DNA of 64,000 nt from an uncultured Eubacteriales bacterium (GTDB lineage Bacteria > Bacillota > Clostridia > Oscillospirales > CAG-272), in contig CAJKPX010000003.1 in assembly GCA_905201895.1 (NCBI GenBank), positions 1-64,000 of the forward strand, written 5' to 3'. The notes below the pieces were generated by a model. That model saw only the letters and a program-made list of their open reading frames with translations, was not told the origin of the DNA and did no database searches. Positions 47,111-54,609 of the stretch are shown here, one piece after another. Both the position numbers and the translations under genes were made by a program. Every line of letters begins with the position of its first letter. The stretch's first letter is position 1.

Positions 47111-48583
47111 ATGGCAGAAAAAAAGATGCTCGCAATTGATCTCGGTGCTTCCAGCGGACGCGGAATCGTTGGTTCCTTCGACGGTGAACGCCTGTCTCTG
47201 CGGGAAAATCACCGTTTCTCGAATGATCCCGTGATCACAAACGGGAGAATGTATTGGGATATTCTCCGTATTTTCCACGAGATTAAGCAATCCATCACCA
47301 AAACCGTGCTGAACGGAGACGCGATCAGCTCGATTGGAATTGACACATGGGGCGTTGACTATGCCCTGATCGATCGCTTTGGCAAAATGCTCGCCAATCC
47401 CACGCATTACCGTGACACGAGAACGGTGGGAATTACCGATTACGTTTCCGAGAGACTTCCGCTTGACGATATCTATCGCACCGCAGGAATTCAATGCCTC
47501 AATTTCAACACGATCTTTCAGCTTGCCGCTGATCTTCGTGACGATCCGCAGGTGTTTGACCGTGCAGAACGTTTTTTGAATATCCCTGATCTGCTTAATT
47601 ATTTTTTAACGGGGCAGATGTGCAACGAATATACCATTCTTTCAACGGGCGCTCTCCTTGATGCTGAGAAGCGCGATTACGCAGGCGCACTGTTGGATCG
47701 CCTTTCCATTCCGCGGCGTTTGTTTGGACCGATCGTACAGCCGGGGCACCGCGTTGGACGGCTGCTTCCGCAGGTGCTTGAGGAGACGGGCAAGACCGAT
47801 GCAGAGGTGCTCACGGTTGCTTCTCACGATACGGCAAGTGCCGTGATCGCAGTTCCAACCACCGAGGAGGATTTCATCTACATCAGTAGCGGAACCTGGT
47901 CGCTCATGGGAACCGAGCTCAAATCTCCTTTGATTAACGCGGAGTCTCAACGCCTCAACCTCACCAACGAGGGCGGTGCGATGGGAACGATCCGTTTTCT
48001 GAAAAACATTATGGGTCTGTGGCTCATTCAGGAGTCGCGCCGACAGTGGAAACGCGAGGGACAAGATTATTCCTTTGCGCAAATGGAAGCGTGGGCGAGA
48101 GAGGCAAAGCCGCTGCGCTCGCTGATTGATCCCGATGATGCAAGCTTTGCAGCACCCGGAAACATGCCCGAGCGCGTGCGCGAGTTCTGCCGCCGAACAG
48201 GGCAGCCGGTACCCGAAACAGTGGGTGAGATTGTTCGTTGCATCTATGAGAGCCTGGCACTCAAGTATCGCATGACTGCCGAGTCGATCGAATCCCTTAT
48301 GGGTCGCTCCGCCAAGGTGATCCATGTGGTTGGCGGAGGCACGAAGGATGGATTCCTCAGCCAGATGACCGCCGATGCATGCGGTATTCCCGTGGCGGCA
48401 GGTCCCGAGGAGGCAACCGCGATCGGCAACCTGATGATGCAGGCAATTGCTGCAGGAGACGTTGCAAACTTAACCGAAGCGCGCATGATTGTTTCGCGCT
48501 CCTTTGATCTCAAGCGCTATGAGCCGACTTCCGAGAGAGCTCTCTGGGATGAGGCGTACGCTCGATTCTGTGCTCTAAACTGA
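47111..48583 (+). CDS. rhaB: Rhamnulokinase
   Basis: 490 residues. FGGY-family sugar kinase phosphorylating L-rhamnulose. KMLAIDLGASSGRGIVG (about 4-20) is the phosphate-1 motif with the SSGR sequence typical of RhaB; IGIDTWGVDYALID (about 75) carries the catalytic-site WGVD; VTVASHDTASAVIAVP and ISSGTWSLMG follow; HVVGGGTKDGFLSQMTAD (about 410) and the EATAIGNLMMQA signature close the C-terminal domain. GGAGG lies five bases before ATG 47111; the upstream ATG 47087 is rejected. No rhamnose isomerase or aldolase genes are adjacent. Followed by prs after 87 bases without a clear terminator. Confidence 0.93.
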   Translation: MAEKKMLAIDLGASSGRGIVGSFDGERLSLRENHRFSNDPVITNGRMYWDILRIFHEIKQSITKTVLNGDAISSIGIDTWGVDYALIDRFGKMLANPTHYRDTRTVGITDYVSERLPLDDIYRTAGIQCLNFNTIFQLAADLRDDPQVFDRAERFLNIPDLLNYFLTGQMCNEYTILSTGALLDAEKRDYAGALLDRLSIPRRLFGPIVQPGHRVGRLLPQVLEETGKTDAEVLTVASHDTASAVIAVPTTEEDFIYISSGTWSLMGTELKSPLINAESQRLNLTNEGGAMGTIRFLKNIMGLWLIQESRRQWKREGQDYSFAQMEAWAREAKPLRSLIDPDDASFAAPGNMPERVREFCRRTGQPVPETVGEIVRCIYESLALKYRMTAESIESLMGRSAKVIHVVGGGTKDGFLSQMTADACGIPVAAGPEEATAIGNLMMQAIAAGDVANLTEARMIVSRSFDLKRYEPTSERALWDEAYARFCALN

Positions 48584-48670
48584 CAAAAAATCACCTGTCA
48601 GGTCGGCAGAGGTCGCTTTGCCGATAATTGGGGAAAATACATGAACAAACAAAAAACTTTGGAGGGTATT

Positions 48671-49825
48671 ATGAAAAACAATCAGAGCGGAGAACTCGTT
48701 GTAATCGGCATGAAGGGCTGTGAGCGCTTCACCGAGCAGGTTGACAACTATCTCAAGGACTGGCGCAGACGTGGCAACGGTGAGGACAAGAGCTTTACCA
48801 TTATCGCAGATTGCCCCAGATTCGGTTCGGGCGAGGGAAAGGGCATCCTTCACGATTCGATGAGAGGCAAAGATGTGTACATCATTTGCGATGTCTTCAA
48901 CTACGGCGTTACCTACAAGATGTACGGTTCTGTTGTTCCGATGAGTCCCGATGACCACTATGCCGATCTCAAGCGTATTATTGCAGCGATTGGAGGTAAA
49001 GCGCGTCGCATCACCGTGATCATGCCGATGCTCTACGAGGGCCGTCAGCACAAGAGATCGGGACGCGAGTCGCTCGACTGCGCGCTGATGCTGCAGGAGC
49101 TCGTTTCGATGGGCGTTTCCAACATTCTCACCTTTGACGCGCATGACTCGCGTATCTCCAATGCGATCCCGCTTTCGGGCTTTGACAACGTTCAGCCTAC
49201 CTACCAGATGATTAAGGCAATGGTTCGCGCCATTCCCGACGTACAGATCGATAAGGATCACATGGCGATCATTTCTCCCGACGAGGGTGCAATGTCGCGC
49301 TGCATGTATTACAGCTCGGTGCTTGGTCTTGATATCGGTATGTTCTATAAGAGAAGAAACTACTCGATCGTGGTCAATGGCAGAAATCCCATTGAGGCAC
49401 ACGAATATCTCGGTCAGGACCTCCACGGCAAGGATGCCGTTGTGGTTGACGATATGATCTCCTCGGGCGAGTCGATGCTCGACGTTTGCAAGCAGCTCAA
49501 AGAAAAGGGTGCAAACCGCGTGTTCTGCTTTGCAACCTTCGGTCTGTTCACCGACGGCTTTGAGAAGTTTGACCAGTGCTTCAAAGAGGGTGTGTTCGAT
49601 CGCGTGTTCACCACCAACCTTATCTATCGCCGTCCCGAGCTGCTTCGCAAGCCTTGGTTCGTTGAGGTAAATATGTGCAAGTATGTAGCATATCTCGTTG
49701 ACACCCTCAACAACGATGCCACGATCAGCTCCTTGCTTAATCCCGTGAAGCGTATCCAGTCCCTGATGGACAAGCATCGCAGCGAGCTTGCCGCTCAGAT
49801 GAAGATCACCTTTGAAGAGGAATAA
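48671..49825 (+). CDS. prs: Ribose-phosphate pyrophosphokinase (long clostridial form)
   Basis: 384 residues, longer than the usual 315. Makes PRPP for nucleotide, histidine and NAD synthesis. The catalytic flexible loop is YEGRQHKRSGRESLDC (about 118-132), then ILTFDAHDSR, the ISPDEGAMSR segment, and the PRPP loop AVVVDDMISSGESMLDV (about 257-273). The N-terminal region (SGELVVIGMKGCERFTEQVDNYLKDWRRR) differs from the canonical enzyme and, with the long C-terminus, marks a divergent class. ATG 48671 has GGAGGG just upstream; an earlier ATG at 48641 is less well placed. A strong terminator follows. Confidence 0.92.
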   Translation: MKNNQSGELVVIGMKGCERFTEQVDNYLKDWRRRGNGEDKSFTIIADCPRFGSGEGKGILHDSMRGKDVYIICDVFNYGVTYKMYGSVVPMSPDDHYADLKRIIAAIGGKARRITVIMPMLYEGRQHKRSGRESLDCALMLQELVSMGVSNILTFDAHDSRISNAIPLSGFDNVQPTYQMIKAMVRAIPDVQIDKDHMAIISPDEGAMSRCMYYSSVLGLDIGMFYKRRNYSIVVNGRNPIEAHEYLGQDLHGKDAVVVDDMISSGESMLDVCKQLKEKGANRVFCFATFGLFTDGFEKFDQCFKEGVFDRVFTTNLIYRRPELLRKPWFVEVNMCKYVAYLVDTLNNDATISSLLNPVKRIQSLMDKHRSELAAQMKITFEEE

Positions 49826-49848
49826 TTCTCTGATATTTGTTCATGATT

Positions 49849-49920
49849 CCCCGAAAAATCGGCTTTGGTGGGGCAGTTGACCGTCCAAAGCTCCGATTTT
49901 TCGGGGCTTTTTTCTTTTTT
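49849..49920 (+). terminator. Intrinsic terminator after prs
   Basis: Stem CCCCGAAAAATCGG / CCGATTTTTCGGGG, with further pairing GCTTTGG/CCAAAGC inside, then a T-rich tail. Confidence 0.9.
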
Positions 49921-49953
49921 TGATGAGTGTGGGATAAAATTATTCGATTATCC

Positions 49954-49982
49954 TTGCATTTTTTAATAAAATATGGTAAAAT
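49954..49982 (+). promoter_or_regulatory. Promoter of polysaccharide operon
   Basis: TTGCAT (49954-49959), 17-bp spacer, TAAAAT (49977-49982); about 110-nt leader before the first ATG at 50093. Confidence 0.75.
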
Positions 49983-50092
49983 AATCGAATGGGGGAGTTC
50001 TGCACGTTCGAGTGTTCTCCCCGATAATCGTTTTGTTTTTACAATTTCATGAAAGGACGTCCTCCGCCGTTTTTGCGCGGAGCAGGATCGGA

Positions 50093-51574
50093 ATGAACAA
50101 TTCAAAAAAAGATTACCGTTATCTGCTTTCGGGCTTTGATAAGTTCTGTGATTACGGAATCAATTTTTTTGCGGCATTCGTTGCATACGGAATTACAAGG
50201 ATCATGTATCCCGCTGATTTTCGCATCGGAAACGGCAGGGCTGTTTTCGTGATCAGTATCCTTTGCTTGATTACCTCCTTTTTCTATCACTACTACAACG
50301 TCTATCTTCCCATGAGAACGCGCGGCGTACTCTTTTTCGTGAGCAGAATTCTGCTTGTCAACACTGAAATCACAGCGTTTTCGGTCTTTTTGATCTATTT
50401 GCTCCATCCCAATAACAGCACCGCATATCTTGCTTGGTTGGTCTCCACGCTAATGGCGAGCTCGCTCCTGATCGTTGCAAAAAAAATCGCCATGATCTCC
50501 TTTTTACGCAGTCTGCGTATGAAAAAGCGCAATATCAAGCACATTTTGCTCGTCACCAACAGCCAAGAAATGGCAGACGCCTACATGGAGGAGATTTTGA
50601 ACAACCCGCAATTCGGTTACTCTGTGATCGGCTACGTTGGGAACCTCAACGTGATCGGTCTCCCTCATCTCGGAACCACGGCAGACCTCGACCGCCTGCT
50701 CAAGGAGCTGCGCCCCGACGAGGTGGTGCTCGCATTTGACACCGTTCGTAAAAAACTGATGACCAAATATATCTCGATCTGTAACAACAATTGCATCAAG
50801 ATCATGGTTGTGCCCGCGATCTGCGGCTATTTCCGCTCGCCAAGACAGGTAACAGAGCTTGGAAACATGCCCCTGATCGACATTCGCTCCACGCCGCTCG
50901 ATAAGGTTTCCAATCAGCTTCTCAAGCGTTTGACCGATATCGTCGGCTCGCTGATTCTGATCGTTCTCACCTCACCCTTCATGCTTTTCACTGCGATCGG
51001 CGTGCGTCTTTCCTCGCCCGGACCGATCCTGTTCCGCCAAACGCGCGTAGGGCGAAACAACCGCGAATTCACGATGTATAAATTCCGCTCTATGCGAGTC
51101 AACGATTCCGAGCAAACGGGGTGGTCAACCGAAAACGATCCCCGTAAGACGAAATTCGGTGCTTTTATCCGTAAATTTGCGCTCGACGAGCTTCCGCAGT
51201 TTTTCAACGTGCTCAAGGGAGACATGAGCCTGGTTGGACCGCGCCCCGAGGTGCCGTTCTACGTAGAAAAGTTCAAAAAAGAGGTTCCTCTTTATATGCT
51301 CAAACACACGCTTCGCCCGGGAATCACGGGATTGGCTCAAGTCAAGGGTCTGCGCGGCGACACGTCAATTCAGGCACGCATCGACGAGGACATCAACTAC
51401 ATTGAAAACTGGACCTTTTGGGGAGATATCCGCATTCTCCTGATCACGCCGTTCTGCGCTGTCAACCGACATGAGAAGTATGCCGCGAAGGAGGCGGAGG
51501 CAGAACGTCGACAGGCGCATCGTCGCAATGCAGATGAAAAGCCCGAGGAGGATTCTGATGACCAAGCAGACTGA
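50093..51574 (+). CDS. Undecaprenyl-phosphate sugar phosphotransferase (priming glycosyltransferase)
   Basis: 493 residues. Initiates surface polysaccharide assembly by moving a sugar-1-phosphate onto undecaprenyl phosphate. Four to five N-terminal transmembrane helices (about 20-130), a CoA-binding-like domain (VIGYVGNLNVIGLPHLG, about 175-195), a membrane re-entrant helix near 290, and the catalytic bacterial sugar transferase domain: FRQTRVGRNNREFTMYKFRSM, KFALDELPQFFNVLKGDMSLVGPRPEVP (about 365-390) and RPGITGLAQVKG. ATG 50093 has GGAGCAGGATCGGA upstream. Overlaps the next gene by 17 bases. Confidence 0.93.
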   Translation: MNNSKKDYRYLLSGFDKFCDYGINFFAAFVAYGITRIMYPADFRIGNGRAVFVISILCLITSFFYHYYNVYLPMRTRGVLFFVSRILLVNTEITAFSVFLIYLLHPNNSTAYLAWLVSTLMASSLLIVAKKIAMISFLRSLRMKKRNIKHILLVTNSQEMADAYMEEILNNPQFGYSVIGYVGNLNVIGLPHLGTTADLDRLLKELRPDEVVLAFDTVRKKLMTKYISICNNNCIKIMVVPAICGYFRSPRQVTELGNMPLIDIRSTPLDKVSNQLLKRLTDIVGSLILIVLTSPFMLFTAIGVRLSSPGPILFRQTRVGRNNREFTMYKFRSMRVNDSEQTGWSTENDPRKTKFGAFIRKFALDELPQFFNVLKGDMSLVGPRPEVPFYVEKFKKEVPLYMLKHTLRPGITGLAQVKGLRGDTSIQARIDEDINYIENWTFWGDIRILLITPFCAVNRHEKYAAKEAEAERRQAHRRNADEKPEEDSDDQAD

Positions 51575-52661
51575 CTCTAAAAAGATTCTCTATGCTGCTT
51601 CGACCGCCTCGCATCTGGAGAATTTTCACAAGCCGTACATTGACGCGCTTCGACGTGAGCATACGGTACTCACGATGGCAAACGGCGAGGGCGTTGATCT
51701 GCCAATTTCCTTTGCCAAAAGCTTTTTCAGTCTTGCCAATTTACGTGCACTGCTTCAGATCCGCCGTATTCTCAAGCGAGAGCGATTTGACGCGCTGATC
51801 CTGCACACCTCGCTGGCAGCCTTTCTTGTTCGTGCCGCTATGATCGGATGGCGTCGGCGTCCATTCGTGCTCAACGTTGTGCACGGCTATCTGTTCCCAA
51901 AGGAAGCAAAAGGAATGCGTAACCGCTTGTTGCTTCTTTGCGAGCGTCTGATGCGCAAAAAAACAGACGAGATTGCGGTGATGAACCGCGAAGATTTTGA
52001 GATCGCAACCGAAAATGTGCTGTGCAAGGGTCGCGTCTTTTCGATCAACGGCATGGGGATCACGATCCCCGATGGAACGCCCGAAAAGGACCCCTCGATA
52101 CGTGAGCGCTATGCGATTGACAGGAATGATTTTCTATGTTGCTTTGTCGGTGAGCTTAGTAAGCGCAAGAATCAGACCCTTCTCCTTTCTGCCGTTTCGC
52201 GTTTGTGGTGTCGAGAGGGAATACCGATCCGACTTCTTTTGATTGGAAACGGAGCAACCCGTGCGGAGCTTGAGACGCAGCTTCAGAATATGGGGCTTGA
52301 ATCGCGTGTCACGCTTTGCGGTGCGACGCGCGAGGTGCGTGCCCATCTGTCGGCAGCAGATCTCTATGTTTCCGCCAGCACGTCCGAGGGACTTCCGTTT
52401 AATGTAATGGAGGCAATGTCGTGCGGCTTGCCAATCGTTGCGTCTGACATCAAGGGGCAACGTGATCTTCTGCGTGGCACCGATGCCGCGCTCTATCCGC
52501 TCGATGATCTCGATGCGTTTTGTGCAGCGGTGTGCCGTATATATGAGTCGCGTTCGTTCGGTGTGGGCGCGGTGTCTTACCCAAACGTTGAAAAATATCG
52601 TCTCGGTGCAGTTTTTGAACAAAACCTATGCGAAATGACGAGGGGATGGTGCCAAAAATGA
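51558..52661 (+). CDS. Glycosyltransferase, GT4 family
   Basis: 367 residues, GT-B fold. KKILYAASTASHLENFHKPYIDALR starts the N-terminal Rossmann domain; NVVHGYLFPKEAKG is a capsule GT4 segment; CCFVGELSKRKNQTLLLSAV (about 190-209), LLLIGNGATRAELE and YVSASTSEGLPFNVMEAMSCGLPIVAS (E-x7-E nucleotide-sugar site, about 275-300) are the GT4 signature. Adds a second sugar to the lipid carrier made by the upstream enzyme. AGGAGGATTCTG precedes the ATG, which lies within the end of the preceding gene; its own stop overlaps the next start by four bases. Confidence 0.93.
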   Translation: MTKQTDSKKILYAASTASHLENFHKPYIDALRREHTVLTMANGEGVDLPISFAKSFFSLANLRALLQIRRILKRERFDALILHTSLAAFLVRAAMIGWRRRPFVLNVVHGYLFPKEAKGMRNRLLLLCERLMRKKTDEIAVMNREDFEIATENVLCKGRVFSINGMGITIPDGTPEKDPSIRERYAIDRNDFLCCFVGELSKRKNQTLLLSAVSRLWCREGIPIRLLLIGNGATRAELETQLQNMGLESRVTLCGATREVRAHLSAADLYVSASTSEGLPFNVMEAMSCGLPIVASDIKGQRDLLRGTDAALYPLDDLDAFCAAVCRIYESRSFGVGAVSYPNVEKYRLGAVFEQNLCEMTRGWCQK

Positions 52662-54025
52662 AGCATTTTGTTGACTCGTGCAGGCGTTTTTACGATGGAA
52701 GGTATTATCCGCTCCTCGTTGCCATTCTGGCGTTTATCGGTCACTCCTTTGAGCTGGATATTCTGTTCATCGCGCTCATTCTTCTGTCGCTGATCCCGCC
52801 ACTCCTTTTATGTAACGATCTTCGATTTGGAATCGCGCCCTATCTTTGCGTCTATTTTACGATCAGCACGGGTGACTATCAGCCGAGCGACATGGGGATG
52901 GCAGAGCGCTTTCTTCGTCCGAGCGTCTTAATTGCAGGAGCTGTGATCGCGCTTCTTCTTGCGGTATTCTTCGTCCTGTTTGTACGTCGGAACCGTTCCA
53001 CTCGCAACAGGATCACAAAAAAATCGCTCCTTTGGAGCATGGTGATCTTTTGCGGCGTGCTTCTGACCAACGGCGCATTTCATTCCGAATATACCGTTAA
53101 AAATCTGCTGTTTGTCGTCACGTTGATCTTTCCACTTTTGATCGGATATCTGCTATTTGCGCTTTATGTGCGCTTTGACCGTACCGCGGTAGAGTATTTT
53201 CTGTACTGCCTGGTGCTTGCAGGTCTGATGATTTCGGCAGAGCTTCTGTTTGCTTATGCCACCACCGTACGCTTTGAGGCGGGGCAAATCGTGAAGGGAA
53301 GCGTGATCCTCGGCTGGGGTGTTTGGACCAACGTTGGCAGCATGATCGCCATGCTGATGCCCGCATGCTTTTACTTTGCTCATTCGCATAAGCACGGCTG
53401 GATCTGCTTTTTGCTCGGTATGGCAGAATTTTTCTGCATCGTGCTCTCGCAGAGTCGAGGCGCACTTTTGGTTGGCACGCTGGGCCTTGCGCTTTGTCTG
53501 TTGACTCTTTGTATCGGAGGAAAAAATCGACGCCTCAACCGTATTCTGACGCTTGTAATTCTGCTTGGAGGCGGCATTTTTCTTGCACTTTTCGCAGAAA
53601 AGCTGATTGTACTTGTTCAAAACTTTCTGCAAACGGGCTTTTCCGACAACGGAAGAATTGAAATCTGGAGGCTTGGTCTCAACAATTTCCTGGAGCGTCC
53701 GATCTTCGGATGCGGCTTTTACGATTCCTATGAAAATGCGGCGTGGGACGTTGGCGTTTATCCGCATCTCTTTCACAACACGCCGATCCAGCTCCTCTCC
53801 TCGGCGGGCGTTCTCGGCTTGGCAGCCTACCTTTGGCACCGTTTTCGCACGCTGCAGGCAGTTCTGATCAAGCCATCGCATCAAAAGACCTTTCTCGCGA
53901 TCGGAATTCTCGTATTCCTGCTTTTCAGTCTGATCGACGTGGTCTTTTTCCTGATCTATCCCACCATGTTTTATTCGCTCATGCTGCTCTTTATCGAGCA
54001 GAGTGATTCGTTGATCGAGACTTGA
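52658..54025 (+). CDS. O-antigen ligase / polysaccharide polymerase-like membrane protein
   Basis: 455 residues with about eleven hydrophobic segments. A large loop near 350-380 contains GRIEIWRLGLNNFLERPIFGCGFYDSYENA, followed by HNTPIQLLSSAGVLGLAAYL. The GRxxxW...PxxGxG...HNxxxQ pattern is that of the Wzy_C/O-antigen ligase superfamily. It polymerises or transfers the polysaccharide at the outer face of the membrane. Starts at ATG 52658 (overlap ATGA with the upstream gene). Last gene of the three-gene operon; no Wzx flippase is in the window. Confidence 0.88.
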   Translation: MKHFVDSCRRFYDGRYYPLLVAILAFIGHSFELDILFIALILLSLIPPLLLCNDLRFGIAPYLCVYFTISTGDYQPSDMGMAERFLRPSVLIAGAVIALLLAVFFVLFVRRNRSTRNRITKKSLLWSMVIFCGVLLTNGAFHSEYTVKNLLFVVTLIFPLLIGYLLFALYVRFDRTAVEYFLYCLVLAGLMISAELLFAYATTVRFEAGQIVKGSVILGWGVWTNVGSMIAMLMPACFYFAHSHKHGWICFLLGMAEFFCIVLSQSRGALLVGTLGLALCLLTLCIGGKNRRLNRILTLVILLGGGIFLALFAEKLIVLVQNFLQTGFSDNGRIEIWRLGLNNFLERPIFGCGFYDSYENAAWDVGVYPHLFHNTPIQLLSSAGVLGLAAYLWHRFRTLQAVLIKPSHQKTFLAIGILVFLLFSLIDVVFFLIYPTMFYSLMLLFIEQSDSLIET

Positions 54026-54034
54026 TCAAACGAG

Positions 54035-54087
54035 AAATCGGGTGTGTATCCTGTGCATCGTTGCACGGGATGCGCACCCGATTTTTT
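54035..54087. terminator. Bidirectional intrinsic terminator
   Basis: AAATCGGGTG...CACCCGATTT with inner CCTGTGCA/TGCACGGG pairing and flanking A/T runs, between the convergent ligase and BofC-like genes. Confidence 0.88.
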
Positions 54088-54492
54088 TCAGGAGGTGTAG
54101 TCCTGCACCCACGAGATCAGCTCGCGCCAGGATGCAAGCGGAATTTTGTCTGCCAATGCCTCTCGGTCGGCAGGCGGAAGCGCGTCGGTGTTGATGTCAA
54201 GAATTTTGAGCAGGTAGCCGTCCGAGGTATAAATTCCAACGTTTCCATTGATTTCGGTCAGATAAAAACCGCTCGCGCCGCTTTCCTCGGGCGTGCCTGC
54301 AACGGGAATGGAATTTTCTGTTAGAAATTCGGCAAGGAGCTCCATTTTCCCAACAAGCTCTGCTGCATCCTCCTGCACCGTGCGACTTTCATCCACGGTG
54401 TTGCGCAAAAGAGTCAGCGTGGAAATTGCGAGCGTCAAACAAACGATCAGAATAAAGCAGCATAAAATGATCAGAATTTTTGAGGTGTCCAT
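54088..54492 (-). CDS. Membrane-anchored BofC C-terminal-like protein
   Basis: 134 residues. One N-terminal transmembrane helix (KILIILCCFILIVCLTLAIS, about 5-24) is followed by a helical stalk and a small outer domain FYLTEINGNVGIYTSDGYLL, then ILDINTDALPPADREALADKI and WRELISWVQDYTS. This last domain matches what I remember of BofC C-terminal domains in sporulating clostridia. There it is found in forespore regulators and in uncharacterised membrane proteins. ATG 54492 follows GGAGTGATTAC; the frame open to 54633 overlaps the divergent PBP gene and is rejected. Function by analogy only. Confidence 0.7.
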   Translation of the reverse strand: MDTSKILIILCCFILIVCLTLAISTLTLLRNTVDESRTVQEDAAELVGKMELLAEFLTENSIPVAGTPEESGASGFYLTEINGNVGIYTSDGYLLKILDINTDALPPADREALADKIPLASWRELISWVQDYTS

Positions 54493-54609
54493 GTAATCAC
54501 TCCGTTCACATTTTCTTGCAGATTTTGCAATCATAGCATGTCCTGCTTTGCGGTGTAATATGCGTGTGATTGTGGAATACTGTAAAAAAGTGAAAAAAGG
54601 AGAGAAAGC

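Noticed and set aside
48575..49777. 400-residue minus-strand open frame
   Set aside because: Antisense to prs.
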